The notes: a model not told the origin generated them from the sequence alone. A stretch of DNA of 64,000 nucleotides from a bacterium (GCA_035505375.1 DATJQV010000034.1:16637-80636); one strand, 5' to 3'; positions 50,147-58,881 are shown, numbered from the stretch's first letter. Program-made: numbers and translations.

Positions 50147-51601
50147 ATGAGCGGGAGATACTTGACCGTGCTCTGCGTGCTGTTGGCCGGTATGACCGTG
50201 CCGCTTGGCTGCAAGAGCCAGGTCATTACCGTGACGGTCCCATCCGGCCCGGAAACCGGGCATCCGTATTCGGTGCTGAGTTACACCAGCTCCGCGACCA
50301 GCCCGAGTGGCGACAGCGTGGCCATCCGGTTCGACTGGGGTGACGGCGACACTTCGGCGTGGTCGGGCTGGCTGCCGAGCGGCGGAGCTGCGTCTGACTC
50401 GCACTCGTGGTCGGTAGCCGATACTTTTCTTGTCCGTGCCCAGGCCAAGGACGCAGACGGACATAGCTCTGACTGGTCCAATCCGTTGGGCGTCGCCATT
50501 GCAGCAACGTGGACCAAGACCTTTGGCGGCACTGCCGATGACGAGGGCTTTGCGGTCGTGCAGGCCGCCGACCACGGCTATGTGGTGGCCGGACACACCT
50601 ATTCGTATGGCACGGGTGCGGGTGACATCTACGTCATCAAGACCGATGCCGGCGGAAGTCAGGTCTGGAGCAACACCTTCGGCTCCGATGGTTATGACGC
50701 CGGCTATGCGGTTGCGGCCACTTCTGATGGATACGTCATCGCCGGAACGAGCTACAACGACGGCATGGGCGCAAGCAACGCTTCTCTCATCAAGGTCGAC
50801 TCATCGGGTAATAGGGTCTGGGGCAGGAGCTATGGCTTTCTTGGCGCAGACGTCGCCTTTGCGGTCCAACCGACCAGTGACGGCGGGTACATTCTCGCGG
50901 GCCAAACCGGGTTCTTCAGCAGCGGGGGAAGCGATGTCTATCTGGTCAAGACCGATGCCGAAGGCAACCAACTGTGGTATAAGAATCTCGGCGGGCCCCA
51001 CAATGACGTGGGCCGCTCGGTGCATCAGACGGGTGACGGCGGGTACATAATCCTGGGCGAGACCGACACGATTGGTAGTGGTTTGAGCGACATGTATCTG
51101 ATCAAGACCGATGCGTCCGGCAACCAGGTCTGGGCCAGGACCTTTGGCGGTGGAGGCCATAACCACGGATACTCCGTCCAGATTGCCTCCGACGGAGGTT
51201 ACATCCTGGCCGGCCAGACCGAGGGAGGAGCCGGCGGTGGTGACGTCTATCTGGTCAAGACCGACGCGTCCGGGAACCAGGTCTGGGCCAAGACCTATGG
51301 CGGCAGCCAGACCGACGGAGCCCACTCCATCCAACGGACCGCGGACGGCGGGTACATAATCGCGGGCATGACCGCGTCGTTCGGAGCCGGGATGTTCGAT
51401 GTCTACCTGCTGAAAATCGACGCGAACGGCGACACCGTGTGGACCAGGACCTATGGCGGTGCCAGCAGCGATGTCGGAGATGCGGTCCAGGTGACTTCCG
51501 ACGGCGGGTACATAGTCTCGGGCATGACGTCGTCTTACGGCGCCGGCGGCAACGACGTCTGGCTCATCAAGACCGACGCTCAGGGCGAAGTTAAGCCATG
51601 A
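50147..51601 (+). CDS. Lipoprotein with PKD domain and seven-bladed beta-propeller
   Basis: ATG 50147 opens a lipoprotein signal (YLTVLCVLLAGMTVPLGC, Cys at about residue 22). A PKD domain follows (about 25-120, with IRFDWGDGDTSAW and SHSWSVADTFLV). Then come seven repeats of about 52 residues, each with TFGG / DGGYI(L)AG / DVYLVKTDASGNQVW, the count of a seven-bladed propeller. It is probably anchored in the outer membrane and faces outward; binding partner unknown. The frame upstream to 50117 is not used. Confidence 0.85.
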   Translation: MSGRYLTVLCVLLAGMTVPLGCKSQVITVTVPSGPETGHPYSVLSYTSSATSPSGDSVAIRFDWGDGDTSAWSGWLPSGGAASDSHSWSVADTFLVRAQAKDADGHSSDWSNPLGVAIAATWTKTFGGTADDEGFAVVQAADHGYVVAGHTYSYGTGAGDIYVIKTDAGGSQVWSNTFGSDGYDAGYAVAATSDGYVIAGTSYNDGMGASNASLIKVDSSGNRVWGRSYGFLGADVAFAVQPTSDGGYILAGQTGFFSSGGSDVYLVKTDAEGNQLWYKNLGGPHNDVGRSVHQTGDGGYIILGETDTIGSGLSDMYLIKTDASGNQVWARTFGGGGHNHGYSVQIASDGGYILAGQTEGGAGGGDVYLVKTDASGNQVWAKTYGGSQTDGAHSIQRTADGGYIIAGMTASFGAGMFDVYLLKIDANGDTVWTRTYGGASSDVGDAVQVTSDGGYIVSGMTSSYGAGGNDVWLIKTDAQGEVKP

Positions 51602-51713
51602 ACCGGACGGAACGGCCGGCAGTGGACGACGCGCACTAGGCCGAGGCCGGCCCGGTCGATATGGAGACCCGGGAGTTTCGGAGACTGACCAGACTCATGG
51701 GCGCGGCAGGTAT

Positions 51714-51748
51714 CGTTCAGCGTTGCATCGTACATCGTTGTTCGTTCG
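51714..51748. repeat. Heptad repeat tract (5 units)
   Basis: CGTTCAG, CGTTGCA, TCGTACA, TCGTTGT, TCGTTCG in phase. Confidence 0.65.
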
Positions 51749-51823
51749 CCGGAAGGACAGCGGGTAGCGCCGGCAAACGATGAACGCTGTCAGGTCTCTC
51801 CCGAACGAACACGGACGGCTGAC

Positions 51824-51858
51824 GGTTGACAGCTTGCGGCTTGCCGTTCGCGGTCCGC
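51824..51858. repeat. Heptad repeat tract (5 units)
   Basis: GGTTGAC, AGCTTGC, GGCTTGC, CGTTCGC, GGTCCGC in phase. Confidence 0.65.
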
Positions 51859-51910
51859 ATGAGGACGGAATTCGAGTTGCAGAGCGAGGCGTTGCGCGTG
51901 TTCGAGCTAG

Positions 51911-52609
51911 ATGCGACTGAACGACGGGACTGAGTTGGTCTACCGAGTCAGGGAGCACCCGCGTGCCCGGCGAGTGCGCCTGGTGGCGTCACTTCACGAC
52001 GGAATGGTGGTGACCGTTCCGCGCGGGTTCGACCGGAGTCGGATTCCGGAAATCCTCGAGCAGAAGCGCACCTGGATCGAACGGGCGCTGCGCCGATTCC
52101 CCATGAGGCCGGAACCCTATCGCCCGCCGTTGCAGATTGCGCTTCTGGCCGTAGGTGAAGAGTGGGTCGTCGAGTATGAAACCGGAGAACCCGGGCGCGT
52201 GACGTTGGTCAAACGCGGGGACCGGACGCTGCACGTGTCCGGCGCCATCGACCGCTCGAACGCGGTACGGCGAGTGCTGGAGCTATGGTTGACGAGTCAG
52301 GCACGCCGGCACCTGGTTCCATGGTTGGGCCGAACGGCCGGCGAACTGGGGTTCGCGCTGAGCGGCGTCTCCGTACGCACGCAACGGACCCGATGGGCGA
52401 GTTGCTCGCACCGCGGGACAATCAGCCTGAATGCACGGCTGCTCCTGGTTCCTCCGGACCTGGTGCGCTACGTGTTTGTCCACGAGCTGGTGCATACGCG
52501 CCATCCGAACCACTCACGCGAGTTCTGGCAGGCAGTAGCGGTTCACGTTCCGGACTACCGCGACAAGACCAAAGAACTGAGACGCCTCTGGCGTACGCTT
52601 CAAGTCTGA
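51911..52609 (+). CDS. YgjP-like (DUF45) zinc metallopeptidase family protein
   Basis: The 232-residue protein has the DUF45/WLM layout: N-terminal VRLVASLHDGMVVTVPRGFD strands, a central WASCSHRGTISLNARLLLVP and the zinc site VFVHELVHTRHPNHSREFW with HExxH and a downstream His. Cytoplasmic, no signal peptide. The physiological substrate is unknown. ATG 51911 has no clear Shine-Dalgarno. Confidence 0.85.
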   Translation: MRLNDGTELVYRVREHPRARRVRLVASLHDGMVVTVPRGFDRSRIPEILEQKRTWIERALRRFPMRPEPYRPPLQIALLAVGEEWVVEYETGEPGRVTLVKRGDRTLHVSGAIDRSNAVRRVLELWLTSQARRHLVPWLGRTAGELGFALSGVSVRTQRTRWASCSHRGTISLNARLLLVPPDLVRYVFVHELVHTRHPNHSREFWQAVAVHVPDYRDKTKELRRLWRTLQV

Positions 52610-52701
52610 GGGGCGGCGGCGGGTGCGGATGACGCGAGCCTGTCGCTGGGAGCCGGATTGCGACGAGCACCGCCGCAGTCTCACTGTCAGACGGCGGCGA
52701 C

Positions 52702-52736
52702 TGTCGGCTTACAGCTTGCGGCTCAGGGCTTGCTGC
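52702..52736. repeat. Heptad repeat tract (5 units) over the yacP stop
   Basis: TGTCGGC, TTACAGC, TTGCGGC, TCAGGGC, TTGCTGC in phase; the last four codons of the YacP-like gene and its stop are inside it. Confidence 0.6.
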
Positions 52737-53244
52737 CCTTGTCCAGGCGGCCCTTGCGGAAGAACTCTTCCCACTCCAGGACTTCGGTCGGTGAGAGCGG
52801 GGCTTCCTGGTCGATTCGTGGCTGTGAGCGACCGGCGGATGGCGACCGGCGAATAGGGCCAAGCTGTGCCGCGAACTCGGCTGAGGGAATAGTCTTCGCC
52901 CGGTAGTCGCGGGCGAAGATGATGATGGAGTTGTCGGAGGTGACAACGGTCCATGACTTGGGACTCTTTTCCAGCGCTAGCATGTTCTTTATCTTGGCGT
53001 CAGCGTTCTGCGGTGCGCGGGAGAAGACGACCTCGACGCCACCCGGCGGCTGGGTCTGCGGTCCGCCGGCGCCGCGGCCGTCGAATACGACCGTGACCCG
53101 TACGTTCCGCCTTGAGCGATAGACGGCGAGCTTCGACACGAGCCCATCCCGCGCCCGCTCCAGGTCGCTGTCGACCAGTCGGGCGAGCTCGGGCATGGCG
53201 TGAATCAGATTATACCCATCGATGACGATTCGCGGCTGAGCCAT
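52723..53244 (-). CDS. YacP/Rae1-like NYN-domain ribonuclease
   Basis: NYN (PIN-like) domain: IVIDGYNLIHAMPELARL at the N-terminus, VTVVFDGRGAGGPQTQPPGG, VVFSRAPQNADAKIKNMLAL, VVTSDNSIIIFARDYRA. The acidic residues D8, D55, D82 fit a metal-dependent endoribonuclease as in ribosome-associated Rae1. A Pro/Ser-rich linker and a helical C-terminus (TEVLEWEEFFRKGR) follow, as in YacP. Confidence 0.85.
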   Translation of the reverse strand: MAQPRIVIDGYNLIHAMPELARLVDSDLERARDGLVSKLAVYRSRRNVRVTVVFDGRGAGGPQTQPPGGVEVVFSRAPQNADAKIKNMLALEKSPKSWTVVTSDNSIIIFARDYRAKTIPSAEFAAQLGPIRRSPSAGRSQPRIDQEAPLSPTEVLEWEEFFRKGRLDKGSKP

Positions 53245-53280
53245 TACTCGGGATCCTGGTCTAGGACCATGGGGCAGGAA

Positions 53281-53316
53281 GCGTAAGGTCAGGCGACTCG
53301 TCGCCTGACCCTACGC
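53281..53316. terminator. Long hairpin between yacP and the TPR lipoprotein gene
   Basis: GCGTA-a-GGTCAGGCGA, CTCG loop, and the complementary TCGCCTGACC-c-TACGC: 15 paired bases with one mismatch. No U-run on either strand. It could terminate the TPR transcript or be a REP-like element. Confidence 0.55.
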
Positions 53317-53334
53317 TGTTTCGATTGTCCCCGG

Positions 53335-54525
53335 CTATCGTACCGACCGCTCCAGCTTGAGTGACTTGAGGAATCTGTCGACATAGGCGAGCTTGGCTGT
53401 CGCGTAGTCCCGGACATCCGGGTCGGACGATGCTCGTTCGTAGTAGCCCTTCGCCTCGTTGCAGAGCTCGATTGCCTCGTCGAGCACCGAAGTTTGGACG
53501 TCAGCCAGATTCTTGCCGACGAGACTCTCTGCTCGATTCAGGCAGACGTCACCCATGTCGGCCACGGCGATCATGTCGTGCGGGTCCAGCTTGAACACCC
53601 TGCGCAGCAGCGGCTCGGCCCCGGTGTTGTTGTTCTGAGCTATCAGCACCTCGGCCTTGAACCGGTACGGCAGCGGCTGGGTGGTGTCGCGCGCGATGAG
53701 TGTGTCGTAGGCCTGAGATGCATCCTTCAGCCTCCCGACCTTCTGGTAGGCGGCGCCGAGCCGGAGGAGCGTGGAGCTGTTGCCCGGGTCAAGCGTGAGC
53801 AGGGTCTCGAGCTGGGCGACTGCCTTGTCGAACTTGCCCATGCCGGCATAGGCGTCGGCCAGCTTGTTACGGACCTCAGGCAGCTTGGGGTACTTCGCGG
53901 CCAGCGGCTCAATCGAGGCAGCGGCCTCCGCATAGCGCTTCTGACGGAACAGGAAGTCGGTCCAGTTCCACACTACCGAAAGCTCATCCGGGAACCGGGC
54001 TATCGCCTGTTTGTATACGGAATCGGCGCTGGTCTTGCGGTTCCACTTCAGGTAGACGTCGGCCACGCCGTTGTAGAGGTCGGCGTTGCTGGAGTCATGG
54101 GCCAGCCCGTCCTTGTAGGTAGCGAGGGCCTCGGTATCGCGCCCAGCGGTCAGCAGCATGTCGCCCAGGCTCTGGTAGGCCTTGGCCTGCCGGGGACTGA
54201 CTGCGATGGCCCGACGGTAGTCCGCCTCGGCGCTCTTGGCGTCGTTCGTCCGCTGGTAGACCGTTCCGAGCATGAGGTAAACGTCGTAGTAGGTCGAATC
54301 GTACTCAAGCGCCCGCTTCAGATTCTTGGCCGCTGCCGCCGTGTCGCCCGACCCAAAGTAGCCGGCGCCGATGCTGTAGTACTGTTTGGCCGTGTCGCGC
54401 CTGGCCTCTTCCGGGGTCTGCACCGGCTGCTGAACGGTCTTGGTGGTCGTCGCGCAGCCGACCAGCAGCAGGCACGCGGTCGCGACCGCCAGCCCGGCTG
54501 AAACACACAGGGTTCTCTTCGTCAT
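53335..54525 (-). CDS. TPR-repeat lipoprotein
   Basis: ATG 54525 has AAGGAG upstream and opens a lipoprotein signal (CVSAGLAVATACLLLVGC, lipobox LVGC). Eight or more TPR repeats follow, e.g. YDVYLMLGTVYQRTNDAKSA, AKAYQSLGDMLLTAGRDTEA, PEVRNKLADAYAGMGKFDKA. Divergent from the TolQ/TonB operon 525 bases away, it may act with that envelope system, but this rests on position only. Confidence 0.88.
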   Translation of the reverse strand: MTKRTLCVSAGLAVATACLLLVGCATTTKTVQQPVQTPEEARRDTAKQYYSIGAGYFGSGDTAAAAKNLKRALEYDSTYYDVYLMLGTVYQRTNDAKSAEADYRRAIAVSPRQAKAYQSLGDMLLTAGRDTEALATYKDGLAHDSSNADLYNGVADVYLKWNRKTSADSVYKQAIARFPDELSVVWNWTDFLFRQKRYAEAAASIEPLAAKYPKLPEVRNKLADAYAGMGKFDKAVAQLETLLTLDPGNSSTLLRLGAAYQKVGRLKDASQAYDTLIARDTTQPLPYRFKAEVLIAQNNNTGAEPLLRRVFKLDPHDMIAVADMGDVCLNRAESLVGKNLADVQTSVLDEAIELCNEAKGYYERASSDPDVRDYATAKLAYVDRFLKSLKLERSVR

Positions 54526-55050
54526 TGTCAAAACTCCTTCGCTATCTCCAGCGTCCTTGCCATGTGGAAATACACTCGGAGCCAGTCTGCACGACCGCCG
54601 TGAACCGACCGGCACCGGGCTCCGCCGCTCTGCGATTGTCGATTAAGAATGCCAAAACCATCAACCATAGTCAAGACCGCGCGCGGTCCTGCCCCGAGGC
54701 GGTCGTCGCCGCGGCCGGACGGAACGGAGCTTCCAAGTCCATGGTATATAGATATACAACCGTGAATTGGACGAACCCATGCCCGAGCGCGACGCAGTGA
54801 AGAGAGCCCGGCCGGACCGACCGGCGGCGTCCGGCTTGCTTCTATTTCGGCCCGACGACCGCGGCCGCGGGCAGGAACGATTTGACAGAAACATAGCCCT
54901 CGCGTATTATGTCTGGCTGGATCGTCCGGGAACGGCGCGACCGGCAAGCGGCAGTTATGCACAAGCGCCAAAGTCGGCACGGTGGTTCGACGTGCCGGTA
55001 TGGGCTGGCAGCATTCGCCGACACCTAATCACACAAGGAGCAAAGACGCA
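54526..55050. other. Divergent intergenic region with the tolQ operon promoter
   Basis: Contains the promoter at 54882-54910 and a weak minus-strand pair (TTGACT, 17 nt, CATTCT, 54646-54674) that could serve the TPR gene. No gene or phased repeat seen. Confidence 0.5.
54882..54910 (+). promoter_or_regulatory. Promoter of the TolQ/ExbD/TonB operon
   Basis: TTGACA, 17 nt, TATTAT, leader about 135 nt ending in AAGGAG before ATG 55051. The best match to the sigma-70 consensus in the window. Confidence 0.75.
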
Positions 55051-55692
55051 ATGATACTCGGGCAGAGCCTTTTCTCGATTATGAAAGCCAGCATCCCGAA
55101 CATGATGCTGGTGCTCGCGTCCATACTGGCCGTGGCGCTCATCATCGAGCGCTTCATCTTCTTCACCCGCAACCGCTTCAACGCTGACAAGGGACTCGCC
55201 GAGTTCCAGAAGCAGCTCACGAGCGGCGGGGCAAGCAAGGCGCTTACCTGGGCCAAGGGCAATAAGAACCCTCTGGGACGCATGTTCGTCACCGCGCTCG
55301 AGAATGCGGAATTGACGAGCGAGCAGTTGTACGGCGTCCTCTACGGCCTGACTCTCAGAGAAAGGATGCTCTTTGAGAAGCTGCTGGGAGGCATGGGCAC
55401 GCTGGCAAACGCCGCGACCCTGCTCGGGCTGCTCGGAACGGTCACTGGCCTGATCCGCGCGTTCGGTAACATCGCCGCCACCGGTTCCGGCGGACCGGCC
55501 GTCGTCGCCGGCGGTATCAGCGAAGCGCTCCTCGCGACCGCGTTCGGTCTGTTCGTCGGTATCCCGACCCTGTTCTTCGCGAACTACTTCTCGAAGAAGG
55601 CGGCCGACATCGCCTCGACCCTCGAAAGCACCTCCGACCTGGTGATTGTTGTCATGGAGAGAGCCAAGGGCAAGACCCCGTCCGCGAGCTAG
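55051..55692 (+). CDS. TolQ/ExbB-type proton channel subunit
   Basis: MotA/TolQ/ExbB family. ATG 55051 follows AAGGAG; the frame upstream is unused. Three membrane segments: LVLASILAVALIIERFIFF, then LANAATLLGLLGTVTGLIRA with the conserved GTVTG, and EALLATAFGLFVGIPTLFFA. With two ExbD proteins and a TonB protein it would couple the proton gradient to outer-membrane transport or envelope work. Confidence 0.9.
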   Translation: MILGQSLFSIMKASIPNMMLVLASILAVALIIERFIFFTRNRFNADKGLAEFQKQLTSGGASKALTWAKGNKNPLGRMFVTALENAELTSEQLYGVLYGLTLRERMLFEKLLGGMGTLANAATLLGLLGTVTGLIRAFGNIAATGSGGPAVVAGGISEALLATAFGLFVGIPTLFFANYFSKKAADIASTLESTSDLVIVVMERAKGKTPSAS

Positions 55693-55717
55693 GCGCGGCA
55701 GACCACTCTAAACGACG

Positions 55718-56140
55718 ATGTGGATTAGACGTCGTAAACGCGAGTCGCCCTGCCCGACCGAGATGATCATCAACTCGCTGGTTGATATCGCCCTCTGTCT
55801 CGTCATCGGGTTCATGGTCGCCATGCCCCTATTCTTCGAAACCGGTCTGTTCGTATCCGCACCGAGCGTCAAGAAGGTGACCGGAGATGAACCGACCTCG
55901 GACATCAAGGCCAGTGTGTTCCTGGCCAACGACGGCAGCATCACGCTGAACGAGGCCCCGGTTACCCCGGAGCGACTGGCCGAACTCCTGCCGAAGCTGA
56001 TTGAGCGCAGCCCGACGAAGCGCGTGGTCATCTCCAGCGGCGACCAGGTGAGCTACGCCCGGGTAATGCGGGTGCTGGACCTAGCCAAGCAGAACGGCGC
56101 CATGGACCTGGCGCTGCTGAGAAACCGGAGCGCGCAATGA
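55718..56140 (+). CDS. ExbD/TolR family protein 1
   Basis: One N-terminal membrane helix with a preceding NSLVDIALCLVIGFMVAMPL, matching the ExbD pattern with Asp in the membrane (channel gate), and a periplasmic domain with SDIKASVFLANDGSITLNEA and RVVISSGDQVSYARVMRVLD. Its stop overlaps the next start by 4 bases. Confidence 0.85.
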   Translation: MWIRRRKRESPCPTEMIINSLVDIALCLVIGFMVAMPLFFETGLFVSAPSVKKVTGDEPTSDIKASVFLANDGSITLNEAPVTPERLAELLPKLIERSPTKRVVISSGDQVSYARVMRVLDLAKQNGAMDLALLRNRSAQ

Positions 56141-56535
56141 AGCCGCCTCCTAATCTGCAGATCTGGCCGCTTGCGGCCGTGGCGCTGGTGCTCGTGCTCA
56201 TCATGATGGTGATATCACCGCTGGTAGTCTCACTCAACAGCACGCCGGTCGACCTTCCCCAGACCCATTCTTCGGAGCGCAAGGTCGAGAGCGCCCGCAC
56301 GATAACCTACACGGCCGACGGCCGGCTGCTGGTTGATGACAAGCCACTGGCGGACCTCCAGGCACTGGCCGACAGCGTCTCGGTATCGGTCCAGAAGGAC
56401 CCTTACGTACTTGTGGTCGTGCGTGCCGACACCACGATCAATAGCTGGAAAGTGCTCGATATCCTGAGCACGGCCCGGCGCGCCGGTGCCCAGCGTATCG
56501 TCTGCGCGACCAAGAAATTCAGGGAGGGCTATTAA
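56137..56535 (+). CDS. ExbD/TolR family protein 2
   Basis: Same architecture: helix PLAAVALVLVLIMMVISPLV then a periplasmic domain with ITYTADGRLLVDDKPL and VLVVVRADTTINSWKVLDIL. The membrane Asp typical of ExbD is not evident in this copy, so it may be the non-gating partner of a heterodimer. That is inference from the visible sequence. Confidence 0.8.
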   Translation: MKPPPNLQIWPLAAVALVLVLIMMVISPLVVSLNSTPVDLPQTHSSERKVESARTITYTADGRLLVDDKPLADLQALADSVSVSVQKDPYVLVVVRADTTINSWKVLDILSTARRAGAQRIVCATKKFREGY

Positions 56536-56536
56536 C

Positions 56537-57292
56537 ATGTCCGGCTCCTTGCTACTCACCCTGCCGGATCGACGTGAACACGTCGGCCGGATGTTCGGGC
56601 TGTGTGTAGTCATTGCACTCTTGCTGCACGGACTCTTTGTTGCGTGGTTGTCCATGCCTCACAAGTCGTCCGGCGGGGGGATGACCGCTGCCAGTGTGGA
56701 CATGGAGAACGTCCACTTCGCCGACCAGACGGCCACGCCGGATGCCCCGACCGACATGAGCTACCGTCCCGAAGTCGCCAACGTGTTGCCTCAGGCGGGC
56801 GCGGGCGGTGACGCCGCAGGCCCGGACAACGCTGGTGCGCAGGCCAAGATGAACGTCGACCAGTTGGACGCGGGTGAGGCCGGCGGCGGCGACGTTCTGA
56901 AAGTAGGCGATGGTAAGAGTCTCGATGACCTGCTTGCGCTGCCTAAGGCCGGCGGTGCCGGCAAGCCGGGCGTCGGCTATCGTATCAAGCAGTACCCGCC
57001 GACCGTACCGTTCTACAAGGTCGAGGTCAAGCCGACGCCGATAAAAGTCCCGGTGCCGCTTTACCCGGACGCGGTTCGCACCGCCGGTATCGAAGGCTCG
57101 GTCGTGGTCGAGGCATTGCTTGACTTGGATGGTTCGGTGATGGATTCACGCGTCCAGAAGAGCTCAGGCAATGAACAACTGGACGAAGCGGCGTGCGACG
57201 CCGCGAAGCTTGCCAAGTTCACACCGGCCAAACAGCGAGACAACCCGGTAAGAGTCTGGATTTCCATACCTTATCACTTTACGCTCCACTAG
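56537..57292 (+). CDS. TonB-type energy-transducing protein
   Basis: ATG 56537 with AGGGAGGG upstream. An N-terminal membrane anchor (FGLCVVIALLLHGLFVAWLS, with the His of TonB-type anchors), a Gly/Ala/Asp-rich periplasmic stretch, a Pro/Lys region (KQYPPTVPFYKVEVKPTPIK) and a TonB C-terminal domain (LYPDAVRTAGIEGSVVVEAL, then QLDEAACDAAKLAKFTPAKQ). Last gene before a double terminator. Confidence 0.9.
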   Translation: MSGSLLLTLPDRREHVGRMFGLCVVIALLLHGLFVAWLSMPHKSSGGGMTAASVDMENVHFADQTATPDAPTDMSYRPEVANVLPQAGAGGDAAGPDNAGAQAKMNVDQLDAGEAGGGDVLKVGDGKSLDDLLALPKAGGAGKPGVGYRIKQYPPTVPFYKVEVKPTPIKVPVPLYPDAVRTAGIEGSVVVEALLDLDGSVMDSRVQKSSGNEQLDEAACDAAKLAKFTPAKQRDNPVRVWISIPYHFTLH

Positions 57293-57303
57293 CCGGCATT
57301 TGA

Positions 57304-57333
57304 GCTGAGCCCGCCTCTGAGAGGAGGCTCAGC
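57304..57333 (+). terminator. Terminator hairpin 1 after the tonB-type gene
   Basis: GCTGAGCC ... GGCTCAGC with additional inner pairing (CCTC/GAGG). Confidence 0.6.
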
Positions 57334-57340
57334 GGCCAAA

Positions 57341-57375
57341 CGTGACCGCAGGTCAAATAGCGACCTGCGGTCACG
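57341..57375 (+). terminator. Terminator hairpin 2 after the tonB-type gene
   Basis: CGTGACCGCAGGTC-aaatagc-GACCTGCGGTCACG, a perfect 14-bp stem; insulates the next operon, whose -35 starts 32 bases later. Confidence 0.7.
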
Positions 57376-57406
57376 CTGCTTCCGGAATAATGAGCCGGTG
57401 CGCAGC

Positions 57407-57434
57407 TTGACTTTGCGCGCTGGGGTATTATATT
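57407..57434 (+). promoter_or_regulatory. Promoter of the hydrogenase/complex-I-like operon, near-leaderless
   Basis: TTGACT, 16 nt, TATATT, then 10 nt to GTG 57445; no Shine-Dalgarno. Confidence 0.65.
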
Positions 57435-57444
57435 TCTGGCCCGC

Positions 57445-58881
57445 GTGCCTACAGCGAATGTCCTCCTCATTATCGGCGTGCCTTTGCTGGGTGCGCTGAC
57501 CATTCCCCTAGTAGCGCTGTTCGGCCGAGCTGCCCGCACGGTATGGGCAAACCTGCTGGCATTCGGCACGTTCGCAAGCGCGGCCCTTCTCATACCGCAG
57601 GTCCTGACCGGGGCTCAGGGAACCGTACTCAGAACCACCGCGCTGAACTTCATCGGCATCCACAACCTCTTCCAGGTTGACGCGCTGGCTTTGTTCGTCG
57701 CCCTTGCCTCCTCAGGCATCGGCGCGCTGATTGTCCTCTACTCCACCGGCTACATCGCCCACACCGACAACGAGACCGAGTACCACACCATGGTGCTGCT
57801 CTTCATCGGCTCGATGATGGGCTTGGTCTTCTCGGCCAACCTGATCTTCCTGTATATCTTCTGGGAGATAGCCGGCATCTGCTCCTGGCGGCTCATCGGC
57901 TACTACCGCAAGCCGGAGTACACGCGGAAAGCGGACAAGGCGTTCGTGGTGACATTCATGGGCGCGTCGCTGATGCTGTTCGGCTTCTTCATGATATTCT
58001 CCCGCACGCAGACGTTTGACATCGCGGCGCTGCGCGGGTTCCCGATCGGGTCCGTGGCGATGATGCTCATCTTCGCTGGGATGATTGCCAAGTCAGCCAC
58101 ATTCCCGCTCCATACGTGGCTGCCCGACGCCGGCATCGCGCCCTCGACCGTCACCGGCCTGCTCCACGCCGCAGTGCTGGTGAAGATCGGTGTCTACGCC
58201 TTTGCCCGGCTCTTCTGTTATACCTTCACCCTGCCGACCTACGCACCAACCCTGTTGGGCGGGATTGCCATCGGCTCGGCCTTTGTCGCGGCCTGCGCCG
58301 CCCTGGTCGAGAACGACATCAAGCGCATCCTGGCGTACTCAACCGTCAGCCAGCTCGGCTACATCTTCCTCGGCTTTGCGATGCTCCACAACCAGGTCGC
58401 GCTGTCGGGAAGCATCTTCTACTTCCTTGCCCACGGACTGGGCAAGGCCGCGCTCTTCCTCTGTGCCGGCGTGATTGAACACCAGACCCACACCAAGGAT
58501 ATCCGTCAGCTCGGCGGCCTGATAAAGACGATGCCGATAACCGCGGTCGTCTTCCTGGTCAGCGCCCTCTCGGTCATTGGCATGCCGCCGTTCGCCGGGT
58601 TCTTCTCCAAGTTCATGGTCGTGGCCGGCACCCTGCAGCAGGGCGAGACCGCTCTCGCCGTAGTCGCGATTGGCACCGCGTTCCTCACGCTCATCTACCT
58701 CCTGCGCGTATTCAACAAGGTCTTCCTGGGCGAGCCGACTCATCCGACCGTGGCCGAAGGTACTCCCTCGATGCTATTTGTCCTCTCGGTCTTCGCGCTG
58801 CTCTCCCTGTTCGGTGGCCTCTTCGTGTCCGGGCCGATGAACCTGGTCCGGGTCGCTGTTACCCAGATTGTGGCGAGGTAG
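57445..58881 (+). CDS. Proton-translocating antiporter-like subunit 1 (NuoL/ND5 family)
   Basis: About 14 membrane helices. Conserved antiporter features are visible: YIFWEIAGICSWRLIGYY (Glu in TM5), KSATFPLHTWLPDAGIAPS, LLHAAVLVKIGVYAFARL (TM7 Lys) and LVENDIKRILAYSTVSQLGY. At 478 residues it is shorter than NuoL and lacks the long lateral helix. First of three such subunits in the operon; starts with GTG, near-leaderless. Confidence 0.88.
   Translation: MPTANVLLIIGVPLLGALTIPLVALFGRAARTVWANLLAFGTFASAALLIPQVLTGAQGTVLRTTALNFIGIHNLFQVDALALFVALASSGIGALIVLYSTGYIAHTDNETEYHTMVLLFIGSMMGLVFSANLIFLYIFWEIAGICSWRLIGYYRKPEYTRKADKAFVVTFMGASLMLFGFFMIFSRTQTFDIAALRGFPIGSVAMMLIFAGMIAKSATFPLHTWLPDAGIAPSTVTGLLHAAVLVKIGVYAFARLFCYTFTLPTYAPTLLGGIAIGSAFVAACAALVENDIKRILAYSTVSQLGYIFLGFAMLHNQVALSGSIFYFLAHGLGKAALFLCAGVIEHQTHTKDIRQLGGLIKTMPITAVVFLVSALSVIGMPPFAGFFSKFMVVAGTLQQGETALAVVAIGTAFLTLIYLLRVFNKVFLGEPTHPTVAEGTPSMLFVLSVFALLSLFGGLFVSGPMNLVRVAVTQIVAR

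Larger units (their letters stand above)
51602..51910. other. Gene-free stretch with two heptad tracts
   Basis: Heptads lie at 51714-51748 and 51824-51858. No promoter or gene is evident between the lipoprotein and YgjP genes. Confidence 0.5.

Noticed and set aside
3542..52736. Short-period repeats as CRISPR arrays.
   Set aside because: Units are 7-12 nt, degenerate and without spacers; no cas gene is present.
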